Shown here piece after piece: positions 53,295-64,000 of a stretch of DNA of 64,000 nucleotides. The stretch's first letter is position 1; each line of letters opens with the position of its first letter. Under the pieces are notes generated by a model. That model saw only the letters and a list, made by a program, of their open reading frames with translations. It made no database searches and was not told the DNA's origin. A program made the translations under genes and the position numbers. This DNA is from Neovahlkampfia damariscottae. Its lineage: Eukaryota > Heterolobosea > Selenaionea > Neovahlkampfiida > Neovahlkampfiidae. The stretch spans positions 127,461 through 191,460 of the forward strand of contig JABLTG010000001.1 of NCBI GenBank assembly GCA_016618085.1, given 5' to 3'.

Positions 53295-54190
53295 TCACAA
53301 AACACATTGTTCTTTTGTTTCTCTTCTTTTATAAGCACTTACATTTTTCATGTAACTGTATTTCCAAAGTGATTCTTTTGGATTACTTGGGTCTTTCATT
53401 AAAGTTAGTTTTTTATCTTCTGGTGTTATAACTTCGAGAACATATTCTTTGTCATCCATGTTTTCTGATTTTTTAACTTGAACTTTTTTGACTTTTTTTC
53501 CTGCAGTTCTTTTGTTTTGAATGGTTTTTCCTTTTTTGCCTTGAATTATTTTGACATTGTCTGGTTGTTTTTCAGTGGATTGTTTTTCTTGTTGAAATAC
53601 TTTTTTTCGACCATTTCCTCCTTTGTTTTCTAAAATGCAGAATTTTGGATCATTTTTGACTTCTTCAAAAGTTTCCCATCTTTTATCTTTATTTAATGAT
53701 AATTTGACTTGACTATTCCATTTAGTGTTGTATTGCCAATTGTACAAAGGATTGTATTCGTCTATTTTCTGAATGTGAAATTCGTATTGAGGTTTGGAAC
53801 TATTGAAATAACACCTCTCATATTTCAATGTATTCCCTGTGTATACTCCTTTTTTTCTTTGTTTGTTGCTGAGATGTGGTTTTGTTGATAGATCCACTTC
53901 AAACATGTTTTTTTTTTGTGTTTAAAAGAAATCCACCAATCATTTTATAATGAGGAGGTTCAACATTGAAATTGAGAAAATATTTTTCCGGTACTTTTTC
54001 TTTTGTTTGAATTTGAAATTTTCATCTTGACCATTTTTAGTTCCAAGAAAACTGGACAATAGTGTTTTGGAAGTTAGAATCCAATCAAAATTTTTGGAAG
54101 AAATTGCACGAAAACCAAATTGCAAAAACTAAAAAAACTGTTCTTCACAAATTTCACAAGGAGCCTTAGGAGAAGATACAAAATTTTCAT
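53295..54190 (-). CDS. secreted basic protein, unrecognised, four exons
   Basis: The visible 200-codon frame (from 53906) is only the last exon. Exons from ATG 54190 join in frame across introns 54129-54157, 54000-54031 and 53897-53936 to give 264 residues with a signal peptide (KILYLLLRLLFLQFGFRA). The start is supported by CCAATCTGAATG, the box 4 nt from the ATG. Middle part: aromatic-rich, YNPLYNWQYNTKWNSQVKL. C-terminal part: a Lys/Gln-rich low-complexity stretch (GKKGKTIQNKRTAGKKVKK), then a short ordered end with CVL. No family recognised. The divergent neighbour is methionyl-tRNA synthetase. Confidence 0.65.
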
Positions 54191-54194
54191 TCAG

Positions 54195-54199
54195 ATTGG
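54195..54199 (-). promoter_or_regulatory. CCAAT box exactly 4 nt before the hidden first exon
   Basis: Gene strand CCAATCTGAATG; this site predicted the ATG at 54190, after which three introns join cleanly. Confidence 0.6.
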
Positions 54200-54310
54200 G
54201 TCATATTAAAGTAAAAATGTTTCATTGAAACCATCAAAAGGCATCATTTTAATACATTCATTTTTGAAAATGAATTGAATCATCATGGATAAAATGCATT
54301 GAATTTTTGA

Positions 54311-54315
54311 CCAAT
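54311..54315 (+). promoter_or_regulatory. CCAAT box before methionyl-tRNA synthetase
   Basis: tgaccaatcgac, 17 nt before ATG 54333. Confidence 0.5.
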
Positions 54316-54332
54316 CGACTTGAAGAAACAAA

Positions 54333-56622
54333 ATGGAAAACGAATTAAAAAAGTCAAAGAAAACAGTTTTACCAGTAGAAGGAGAACGTAATGTTTTAAT
54401 CACAAGTGCTCTACCATACGTAAATAACGTACCTCACTTAGGAAATATAATCGGAGCTGTACTTTCAGCAGATGTCTACGCCAGGTAAAAAAAAAAAAAA
54501 AAAATTTAAAAAAAAAAATCAAAAGATATTGTAAACAAAGAGGATATAATGCAATATATATTTGTGGTACTGATGAATATGGTACAGCTACAGAAACAAA
54601 AGCTTTGAAAGAAGGACTTACTCCACAAGAAATTTGTGACAAATACCATAAAATTCACGCTGAAATATATGAATGGTTTGATGTTGATTTTGATCATTTT
54701 GGTAGAACTTCAACAGAATGGCAAACAAAAATAGCTCAAGATATTTTTTTAAATCTTTATAAAAATGGATACATGGAAGAAGGAAGTTTGGACCAACTTT
54801 TTTGTGAAACTTGTCAAAGATATTTAGCTGATAGATACGTCAGAGGAACATGTCCAAATTGTGAATATGATGATGCTGCAGGAGATCAATGCGACAAATG
54901 TGGAAAGTTATTAAATCCTTCAGAATTAGTAAAACCACATTGTTCAGTTTGTTTAAAAACACCAATACCAAAGACTACAAATCACATTTTTTTGAATTTA
55001 CCAAAATTAGAAAAACAAATTGAAGAATGGAAGAATGAATCAATTAAATCAAATGGATGGACAAATATTGCTATTGATATCACAGAATCATGGATTAAAG
55101 ACGGTTTAAAACAAAGATGTATCACTAGAGATTTAAAATGGGGTACACCTGTTCCTTTAGAAAGTCATAAAGAAAAAGTGTTTTATGTTTGGTTTGATGC
55201 TCCAATTGGTTATGTTTCAATCACAGCTAATTATACAAATGAATGGGAAAAATGGTGGAAAAATCCAAAGAATGTTGAATTAGTTCAATTTATGGGAAAA
55301 GATAATGTGCCATTTCATTCAATAATCTTCCCAGGTTCATTACTTGGTACCAAAAATATAGTATTTTAACCTTTCAAAAAGGAACTGGTCAAGATTGGAC
55401 AAAAGTTAATAAATTAAGCTCAACTGCTTATTTAAATTATGAAGAAGGAAAATTCAGTAAAACAAGAGGAACAGGTATTTTTGGTGATCATGCTAAAGAT
55501 ACTGGAATTGAAGCAGAAGTATTTCGTTATTATCTTTTGGTGAATAGACCAGAAACAGGTGATTCAGAATTCAATTGGTTTGATTTTGGAGAAAAGAATA
55601 ACACAGAACTATTAAACAATTTAGGTAACTTTGTCAACAGAGCATTAAAATTTGCATCATCAAATTTCGAAGGAAAAGTTCCAAAAGATGAAATTGGAGA
55701 TGCAGAAATGGATGTTATAAAAAAGATTGATTTATTAATGAAAGAATATATCAATGCATTGGAAAATATTAAACTTAAAGAAGGTTTAAAAATTGTTTTA
55801 AAAATATCATCACTTGGTAATTTATATCTTCAAGAACAAAAACCATGGGATATTATTAAAACAGATGTAAAGAGATGTGGTGCTGTTGTTAATTTTGCAA
55901 TTCAAGTTTCTTATTTATTAGCAACAATTGCAGAACCATATCTTCCTGGTTTTTCAACAAAACTTCTTGGACAAATTAATTTCAAACCTGAAGTTAATAA
56001 AATTCAAGATAAATTTGATTATACTATCATCAAAGAAGGACATCAAATTGGCACAGTTGCTCCAATTTTCAAAAAGTTACAAACAAAAGAATTAGAAGGA
56101 TTTAGAGAAAAATATGGTGCAAAAACATTTGATTCAAATCTTATTGTTGGAAAGATTATTAAAGTTGAAGAAGTTGAAAATTCTGATACTCTCTTTAAAT
56201 TTCAAGTTGATATTGGTGAAAATAAACCAAAACAAGTTCTTGCTGGAATTAAGAAATTTTATCAATCATCTGATTTACAAGATTTATCAGTTATTGTTGT
56301 AGCAAATTTGAAAGTTACAAAAATTGGAGGTGAAACAAGTGAAGGAATGATACTCACTGCTGGTGATAAAAAAAGAAAAAAAATTGTTTTGTTATCAGCA
56401 CCAAAAGAATCAAAACCTGGTGATTCTATTTATCCAAAAGAATATCCAACGATTCCATCACAAGCAATTTTATCAAAAAGTTTATTGGACAAAATATTGA
56501 AGAAATTTAAAATTGAAGAAAATGGTGAAATTTCTTATAAAACTCATTTTCTTGTGAATTCTGGAAAAAATTCAGTTTTTGTTGACAAATCAAAAATTGA
56601 AAAAGGATTTGAAATTAAATAA
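54333..56622 (+). CDS. methionyl-tRNA synthetase with C-terminal EMAPII/Arc1p-like tRNA-binding domain
   Basis: Three exons in frame (introns 54485-54525, 55347-55381) give 737 residues. Class I synthetase: HIGH-like [11 protein letters not shown], zinc-knuckle insert with four CxxC-type pairs ([31 protein letters not shown]), FDAPIGYVS, and KMSKS-like KFSKTRG. The anticodon-binding helical domain has NFVNRALKF and KPWDIIK. Residues about 570-737 form an OB-fold plus extension ([26 protein letters not shown]) as in EMAPII, which raises tRNA affinity. It charges tRNA-Met in the cytosol; no targeting peptide. Confidence 0.96.
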
Positions 56623-56695
56623 AAATTTTGTTAAAATTATTGGAGCGTTCTAAAAAATTTCATTGGATATTCTTGACTCATTAAACAAAACAAGG

Positions 56696-58854
56696 ATGAA
56701 AATTTACTTGGTTTTTATTTTGTTTTTTTCTGTTGCTTTTGCTCAAGAGGAATTAGAAGGAGCTTCTATTTTCAATAGAGGTTTTAATTTCAGGTATATT
56801 GTTTTTTTTTAAATATTTTTGTAAAAAGAGAAGGATCAGTTATACCTGTTGATAATTCAAGAACGAAAATATTTAAAGCTACTATTGATTCAAAATCTGA
56901 AATTTGGTCACCTCCTGGACAACCAAATTTAAAATTCAAAATTCCAAGAGAATTAAAAATTGATGGATTTGAAAAAACATTGTTAGAATTACCATCACTA
57001 TTCGTAAAATCAGTTGATGATTTAATAGCTCAAGAACTTACAAGCGAAAATTTGAAATTAAATTTCGGAAATATTTTGAATATCAAAGAGTTCGGAAGAG
57101 GAGACAAAGAATCAAATGAATATAAAAAACTCCGAAAAATGATTGAAGAAACCAAATTTAAAATTATAAGTTTAGGACTTTATGGCTTAAAACAATTTAA
57201 TTTAAAAAGAAAAGATGAATTCTTAACTGATTTAAGTTCAACTTTTGAAAACGTTTTAAAATCATTACCAACAAATCCAAAAAGTCAAAAAGACTTAGAA
57301 AAGTATAAACAAGTCATTGAAAACTATGGTGGATTTTTCATGGATGAAGCAAATTTTGGTGGATTTTTAAAACATTATATTGTCATGACTGAAAAATTAC
57401 TTGATGAAAAAGAAAAACCATGGATAAAAAAAGAAGAATTACTTTTATTTATGAAAAGAATTCAAATGACACAAGAAACTAATTGGGATAAATTTTTTGA
57501 TGAAAATAAAAATGAAATATTTTCATTCAAAGGAGGTGATAAAAATTTACAAAATGTTGAAAAAACAAAGGAATGGATTAAATCAATTGTTAAAAAATCA
57601 CTTTTAATTTCATCAAATTTAAGACCAATTTCTGATTTACTTGCTATTACACCTGCTAAAAAAGCCAATTTAGAACATGTTATTTTAAGATATTCTGCCT
57701 TTGGTAAACTTGAATTACCACCTTGTTCACAATTGATTGAAGGAGTTCCTAAAATACCAGGTTACAATGTTCTTGGTAATGGATTTGATCCATTTGAAAT
57801 GCAAGTTAAATCAAATGTTTTTTATCATGATGTTCATGGATTTAATAAAACAACAAGATGGAAAAATCCATTTCATCCAGAAATTCAATTTGTAATTCCA
57901 TCAAGTTGTAAAATTACAGAATCAACTTCTACACAAACAAATTCATCAGAAACATTTTCAAGAAAAAATCAATTTGCTGAATATTTAGGAAATAAAAGAA
58001 TTGGTCAACAATTTCCTGGAATTTCAAGTCAATCAAGAATTAATTTTAAATTTGAAAAAAATTTAAAAAAAGATTTACATAAAGTTGAAGTTGAAAATAC
58101 AATTCAATGGTATCAATTAGATTTAGATCCTTTATTAACATTTGATCCAAATTTAGCAGAGAAATTTATGAATCCACGTTTGAAAATTTCATTTGATAAA
58201 TTAAGTTCAACATGTACTTCTGATGAAGAAAAAAAACAATACAGAGGAATTATTGAAAATTGGGGAACTGATTTAGTTATGAGTTCATTATTGGGTGGTT
58301 ATTTTAAAATTGAAATGTTCTATCCTCAAGATTTCTTAATTAATAATACAGTTACTGAAATTGAAGAAATTGCAACACATATTTTTCAAAAATCATGTGA
58401 TAATTGGAATTATGATTACAAAAAAGATAAAGAAGTACCTAAATTCTTTAAAAAAGATACTACTTATGAATTAATTACATCAGGTTTTGAAATTGAAAAA
58501 CCAACCAATAATAAAACACCTTGGCAAATATTTTCAGAAGGAGTAAGAACATCATCAGATGCTCTTTCTTTTAAATTGAACCCAATTTCAACATTGTTAA
58601 TGAGAACACCTGCAAAATATGCTTGTATGAATACAGCCATTGCAGATTATAAAAAAGAGATGGGTAATAAATATCCAGGTGTTTCTTCAACAGTTATTGA
58701 TCATAAAAAATGTTTTGAAGAATGTTTTGGAAGAAAAGTTGAATCAAATTTGATTGATAGAATCACATTAAAATGTAAGAAAAACAAAGAATGTTATGAA
58801 AGAAATATTGGAGCAAGAGCTACTGCTTGTGTTTTAAAATGTGATAATTTATAA
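56696..58854 (+). CDS. secreted protein with two MACPF-like (perforin-type) modules
   Basis: Two exons, intron 56794-56828, 707 residues. Signal peptide IYLVFILFFSVAFA. The C-terminal module (about 335-670) opens with IPGYNVLGNGFDP and carries the MACPF signature WGTDLVMSSLLGG (about 511). It ends with FKLNPISTLL and a Cys-containing tail. The N-terminal module has a matching but divergent signature YGGFFMDEANFGG (about 198) and its own NLRPISDLLAITPAKK, so the gene seems to hold two tandem copies. MACPF proteins oligomerise into membrane pores or serve in adhesion. The reading frame is intact. Pore activity is inference. Confidence 0.75.
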
Positions 58855-58915
58855 AATTATTTTTGTTTTCTGCACCATGCATGTTTGATGAAACTTTTTT
58901 TCATTAATTAGGAAA

Positions 58916-59149
58916 TCAATTTTCTTTCAAAATTGGGGGTTTGTGTTTTTGTGAACTTTTTTTTCCAACAGTGAATTCCAATTTAACATTGAAGAAATTG
59001 ATTGTTGGTTCATATTTAACTTTTCTTTGTTGAAAATTTAAAAGTGCTTCAGCTGTGATATTTAGAAGTTCTGTTGCCATATCTAACAGCTTCTTCACTT
59101 GATTTGATTTTTTGAATTGTCTTTCTTCTTTTTTTTTTTTTGACATCAT
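58916..59149 (-). CDS. small basic protein, unrecognised
   Basis: Single exon, 77 residues: Lys-rich start, a helical middle (KKLLDMATELLNITAEALLN) and a basic C-terminus. Its start is supported by CCAATACAAATG. No domain recognised. Confidence 0.55.
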   Translation of the reverse strand: MMSKKKKEERQFKKSNQVKKLLDMATELLNITAEALLNFQQRKVKYEPTINFFNVKLEFTVGKKSSQKHKPPILKEN

Positions 59150-59153
59150 TTGT

Positions 59154-59158
59154 ATTGG
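59154..59158 (-). promoter_or_regulatory. CCAAT box exactly 4 nt before ATG 59149
   Basis: Gene strand CCAATACAAATG. Confidence 0.65.
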
Positions 59159-59298
59159 TTCAACAACATCTTCATTTATCTTGAAATTCTCTTGTGTTAG
59201 AAGAGCAAAAAATGAAGAATTGGTTTTTACAATTTAAACTTTAGAAAGATCTTATTGGTAGAAAAAGATATTTGATTCTTCACGGACAAAACTCAAAA

Positions 59299-61003
59299 AT
59301 GCATTCAAAAGAAAAAGAACAAAAAACTCAAAAAAAAAAAATTAAGACTAAAGGTTCAATCAAACCAAACGTAATTGAAACTCCAAAATCAATCAAGAAA
59401 AATTACAAGAAAAAACCAGCAAAAAAATCAACAGAAAAACCAAAAGAATCAACAAAAAAATCAATAGAAAAACTAATAGAAAAACCAAAAGAATCAACAA
59501 AAGAATCAACAAAAAAACCAAAAAAATCAACAAAAAACAAAATTAAAAAAGATGAAATGATGGTAGAAGAAATTGAATTCAAATCAACTTTAGATGTTGA
59601 TGCTTCTCAAACCAAATTTTCAAATGAAGAAATTGATCAATTTATCAAACAATATCACATTACTGTTTCAGATAAAAAAGAAGTGAATCCAATGTTAACA
59701 TTTGCATCAGGAAATTTTCCACAATTTATCATGGATGAACTTTCAAATTTCAAATTTCCAACTCCAATTCAATCAATTTCATGGCCAATCATTCTTGCAA
59801 AAAAAAATATTGTGAGTATTGCAAAAACTGGTTCAGGTAAAAGTTTAGCCTTCATTATTCCTGCAATTTTACATATTAAATCACAACAAGTGGAGAATAG
59901 AAATGGACCAATAGTTTTAGTGATGACACCAACAAGAGAATTGGCACAACAAATTGCTTTAGTTTTTAAGCAATTTTCAAATGGAATTGATGTTGATTGT
60001 ATTTATGGTGGTCGCAAAAATAATGAAAAAAAAAGATTAAATGATACTGAGATTTTAGTAGCAACACCAGGAAGATTGGAGGAATTGATTCGTTTTGGGA
60101 AAATTTCAATGGAGAGTGTTTCATACTTTACATTAGATGAAGCTGATATAATGCTTGATATGGGATTTGCAAGAGTAAAATTCAATCATTTCTCTAATTT
60201 AATATTTTTAGGAAATAAAAAAAATTGTCGCAAAAATCCCTGAAGAAAGACAAACTTTAATGTTTAGTGCAACGTGGAAACCAGAAGTTCAAAAAATAGC
60301 CGAAGATTTTTGTCCAAAATCAGTCAAAGTTAACATTGGAAAATTTGATATTTCAGCCAATGAAAATATTGAACAGAAATTTCTTTCATACAAAGAAGCA
60401 AGTGATCATTATCAACAGTTATTAACCATCCTCAAAGATTTAAATGAAAAAAAATCAAAAGCTTTAATTTTTTGTGATTCCAAAAATAGAGCTGGAAAAT
60501 TGAATAAAAAATTACAAAAGGAAGGTTTTAAAACTGCAGAAATTCATAGTGATATAAAGCAAAATAAGAGAGATGCTGCATTGTTTGATTTCAAAAATAA
60601 TAAAATTCATTTCCTGGTTGCAACAGATATTGCAAGTCGTGGAATTGATGTTACTGATATCAATACAGTAATCAATTATGAATTTCCGAGAGAAGATATT
60701 GAAAGTTATGTTCATAGAATTGGTAGAACAGCACGTGCTGGAAAATCAGGAATAGCAATTTCTTTTTTGGGTGACAGTGAAGATTATGATATGATGATGG
60801 AATTGAAGAAAATTCTTGATAAGGATAATCTTAAAATCCCTGATTGTCTTCAGTATTATTTGGACTTGACACCGGAACAAGTTTCAGATCACAAAAAATC
60901 ACAAGAATTGGACAAATTGGAAAGAAAAGAAAGGTATATGGAAACAGTAAGAAATACAAGAAGAAAAAAATTGAATGCAAAATATGGAAATAAAAAATGG
61001 TAA
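59299..61003 (+). CDS. DEAD-box RNA helicase, Dbp3-like
   Basis: Two exons, intron 60175-60211, 555 residues from ATG 59299. About 110 N-terminal residues are Lys-rich with imperfect EKPKESTKKS repeats. All core motifs are present: Q motif FPTPIQS, I AKTGSGKS, Ia PTRELAQ, ATPGR, II DEAD, III SAT, IV ALIFCDS, V ATDIASRGID and VI HRIGRTARAG. Splicing joins DMGFAR to EIKKIV. The Lys-rich leader and compact core resemble yeast Dbp3 and other ribosome-assembly helicases; the exact orthologue is not settled by eye. Confidence 0.93.
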
Positions 61004-61257
61004 TTTTATTGTTCAAAGAGTTGTTTTTCAGTTGGTTGAGGAATTTTGAAAAAAAATCATAATAAGAATTGAACTTGGAAAAAAATAAAATTTAGTCAAG
61101 GATTTTAGAAGAAGAAATGAGAGAAGAAGAGAAAAAAAAACAAAAAACAAAAAGAACTCTGAAAATTTTAACAGTAAATGGTAAACAATTATCACAATCA
61201 ATTATTCTAGAAAGTATTATGTTTAAAGGATGAAGTCTAAGAATTTTTATTCAATTT

Positions 61258-62678
61258 TTAAAGAATGTATTGTTGAATTTGTGGCAAATAATCATTTGAA
61301 TAAGCAACAAATGCACTTGTATAAAGCATTGTAAATCCAATTTGAACTTTTTTATCACAGAAATTGACCAACAAAGAAATTGTAAAAATAATAAACAATT
61401 TCCAATAAGGATAACATAATGGTGTCAATTGATAAATTGCAATTGCGGGTGTATACAAAATCATCAAATAAATAGACATTGATACTTTTGGACTTAATTT
61501 GTTTTTAAATTTTAATGTATGCAAAAATGTTGAAATTGAAACAGTACCTGCATTTGCGAGCATCATAAATTGTAAAAGTTTTTCTGCATGAGGAGTATTT
61601 AAACCACCTAAATATCTAACTGCATTGATGAAAAAACCAACATAATGTTTCCCAAATAACACACAAAATTTGATTGCCCAATTTGAAAGAATAAAAAATA
61701 TTCTATGATCATCAGTATTGATATTTTCACTATTTCCAATAGCTTTTCTAAGTAAAGTTTTTGGAAAAAATGGTCTAATTACAATGAATGGTAAAAACAC
61801 GAAAATGATTTCAATGAGTCTACCAATCAAATTACTTTTAAACATATCATAAAATTGAGGGTAATAATAGATTGATGAAAAAGCAGTTAAAATTTGATAA
61901 TATAAGTTTTCTGTAATGAATGCTTTACTCACTGTTGAATTCTTATTTCCAAAGTATTCTCCAGAATCATCTTCTTCTAAAGTTGGTCCAATTTGAATAA
62001 TTGCAGAAAGAGCTTGACTTATACCATTTAATAATAAACTCCAAACTAAAAATGATTCTTTAAACCATTGATAATCTGAAAAGAAATAATACCATGAAGC
62101 AGCATATTGAATTAAAAATAATAATCCACCAATACGATGCACTCTAAAAGAATGACCTCCCCAAAGTTTTAAAGCTGATAAAATTAAAAACAAGGATGGA
62201 AAAATTCCAATTAAAAATGGATAAATTGAAGACAATTTTGAATGTTTTGTTGTTGAACTTTCATTTTGTTCCATTGCAGCATCAAATGTTGTCCAACAAA
62301 AATAAATCAAAACAACAGCAATAGCACTTGAAATATATGGAAAATTTTGTGCTAAAAAACCTTTTTGCATCGGATTTTCAAATTCAATATGCTCAGATTC
62401 TTTGATTTTTCCAATTGTAAAAGTTTTCATTTTTTCTTGTGATTTTGGAGAGTGACCAGCGAGTAACCACTTTTCAGTTGCATCTTCTCCACAATGGTCT
62501 AAAATAATTTCTTTTCCACCTTTTTTTTTTTGTTAGAAAAATGTTATTTCCATTTACCCGGATGTACTTTGTGATATTTTGTTAAATCATAAACTAAATT
62601 GTTTACGATAACTATTAAATCAGTTTCATGGTTTGAAAGTTTTTTAACTTCATGTCTTGAGAACTGTTTACTTGACAT
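61258..62678 (-). CDS. cytochrome b5 domain fused to a polytopic membrane domain
   Basis: Two exons, intron 62520-62557, 460 residues. Residues about 1-75 are a cytochrome b5 domain with haem-ligand HPGGKEIIL (restored by splicing) and LAGHSP. The remainder has about nine hydrophobic helices (for example LIGIFPSLFLILSALKL, IFVFLPFIVIRPFF, MILYTPAIAIYQL) without the His boxes of front-end desaturases or hydroxylases, so it is not a typical b5-desaturase. The function is unknown; electron delivery inside a membrane enzyme complex is a guess. The start follows GACCAATCAAAAC about 30 nt upstream. Confidence 0.75.
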
Positions 62679-62705
62679 TTCCTCAAAGAAAATAAATCTG
62701 TTTTG

Positions 62706-62710
62706 ATTGG
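62706..62710 (-). promoter_or_regulatory. CCAAT box before the b5 membrane-protein gene
   Basis: Gene strand GACCAATCAAAAC, 27 nt before ATG 62678. Confidence 0.5.
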
Positions 62711-62793
62711 TCAAACAAAATAATTGGTTATAATTATAAATCATGAAAGATACCTTTTGTCAATTGAATTTTCGAAATAAAAACTTCAGTGAA

Positions 62794-64000
62794 TCATTTT
62801 AAGTCTATTTTATTCAAATCATAAATGGAAAGATTTGTTCCAAATTTTGTTGATGAAATGACAGCGACATGTGTTGTTAAATCACTTTCAAGAAGTTTTC
62901 TTTTTTTACATTCTTTAATTGCAGTAATATTTTCTTCTTCAACTCCCATATTTTCAGTTTCAACTAACACATAATCCCTAACACCCCATAATAAACTCAT
63001 TTCTCTAAAAGTTCTCTCTGAAGTTGTAATTGCAATCATATCAATTGGTGATCTAAATTTTGAAATCCAACGAGTAGTATGTCCAGAATCGGAAATTACA
63101 AGTAATTTTCCTTTCCAATTTTTTTGTAAAAATAAATTAGATAAAGTGTAAGCAATATGACCAAATGTTTCAACAAGTACTTGTTTTCCAGAATCCAAAT
63201 CTTTTGAATCATGTAAAGGAATATGTTTTTCTGCGAGATAAACAATTTGATCCATTGTTCTAACTACATTGACTGGATCTTTACCAACTGATGTTTCACC
63301 GGATAGCATTACTGCATCTGCTCCATCTATTACAGCATTATAAACATCATTTGCTTCGGCTCTTGTTGGTCTTGAATTTTGTGTCATTGATTCAAGCATT
63401 TGTGTGGCAATGATTGCATAAATACCTTGTTGATTTGCTTTTCTAACGATATCCTTTTGAACTCTAGGTACTTCAAAGACTGGTATTTCTACTCCCAAGT
63501 CACCACGGGCAACCATAATTCCATCAGAAACTGAAATAATTTCATCAATATTTTTGACTGCGTTTGGTCTTTCAATTTTTGCTATAACTTTTATATTATC
63601 ATTACCTAAGCTACTTAAACGTTTTTTTACATCTAAAATATCTTTAGAGCATCCAACTAGTAACAAATTAAAATTTCGTTTTTAAAAGTGTTACCAAAAC
63701 TGACAGCCAAAAATTCAGGATTTAATTTAGCAATCAATTCTAAATCCTTTTCATCTTTCTTTGTTACAACATTAATAGCTAAATTTCCTGATGGTAAATT
63801 ACCTTAAAAAAGAAAGTGTTAAAAAAAATTTTGTTCACAAACATCCTTTTCTTGAAGAAATAATACCTCCATTCAAAACTTCACAAATCAAATCCTTATC
63901 ATTCTTATCAATTACTTTCAATTCAATAATACCATCATTTATAAATATTCTATCATCAATACTTAAATCTTGACATAAATGAGGATAAGAAATTTGAATT
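62794..64000 (-). CDS. pyruvate kinase, C-terminal part (5' end beyond window)
   Basis: Three exons visible (introns 63803-63842 and 63657-63694) giving the last 376 residues; the N-terminal portion lies past the window edge. It converts phosphoenolpyruvate and ADP to pyruvate and ATP. Visible are ISSRKGCNLPSG, the active-site signature KVIAKIERPN, MVARGDLGVEI, ATQMLESMTQNSRPTRAE and DAVMLSGETSVG, then the regulatory C-domain with DSGHTTRWISKFRSP. Both introns restore family motifs. No sign of damage. Confidence 0.96.

Noticed and set aside
1-64000. CRISPR array, riboswitch, bacterial operon or prophage
   Set aside because: Nothing of the kind is visible. Introns, tRNA form and gene families are eukaryotic nuclear.

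Overview
The window is strongly AT-rich nuclear DNA from a unicellular eukaryote. It is packed with genes on both strands, and most are interrupted by very short GT-AG introns. I inferred about 75 introns by joining reading frames so that family motifs stay intact; nearly all are 26-44 nt, with a few up to 85 nt. All three standard stop codons end recognisable proteins, so the code is standard. The products include a mitochondrial-type acyl-CoA dehydrogenase, two PPR-like proteins, a MACPF protein, an ankyrin-WGR PARP and a RanBPM homologue. This points to an aerobic protist (amoeba or flagellate) with mitochondria. I cannot place the lineage from these genes.

Layout. 1-6310: ankyrin-PARP and a Kelch protein, convergent with one base between them. 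6311-10033: the only large gene-poor stretch, with a decayed coding block on the minus strand, a 17-bp hairpin and no clear gene. 10034-17395: a bisphosphate-nucleotidase-like phosphatase, the cohesin-loader subunit MAU2, a tiny membrane protein and a five-domain carboxylate reductase-like enzyme. 17534-25000: PPR protein, RCC1/EGF membrane protein, tRNA-Asn, NAD synthetase, cytochrome b5-acyl-CoA dehydrogenase and a small gene. 25226-33425: WD40 protein, Cys-rich protein, RanBPM, a surface-like repeat protein, sphingolipid desaturase and cytosolic malate dehydrogenase. 33647-41109: multi-pass membrane protein, several unrecognised genes, PPR protein and an ELL-like elongation factor. 41181-51888: peptide transporter, RanBP2-finger protein, aquaporin, ABC transporter, FYR/DDT chromatin protein, membrane DnaJ and a GFA-like protein. 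52049-52654: a short element with terminal inverted repeats. 52763-64000: secreted SET protein, a secreted four-exon protein, methionyl-tRNA synthetase, MACPF protein, DEAD-box helicase, cytochrome b5 membrane protein and the 3' part of pyruvate kinase.

The genes are mostly unrelated housekeeping and membrane functions with no operon logic. What unites them is a CCAAT box very close to the start codon, in either orientation and sometimes shared by divergent neighbours. In several genes it sits exactly 4 nt before the ATG. Using it with the intron rules recovers first exons that single-frame reading misses (54190, 38343, 20475) and corrects the starts of others (17395). Gene spacing is extreme: two convergent pairs overlap at their stop codons and others are separated by 1-13 nt.
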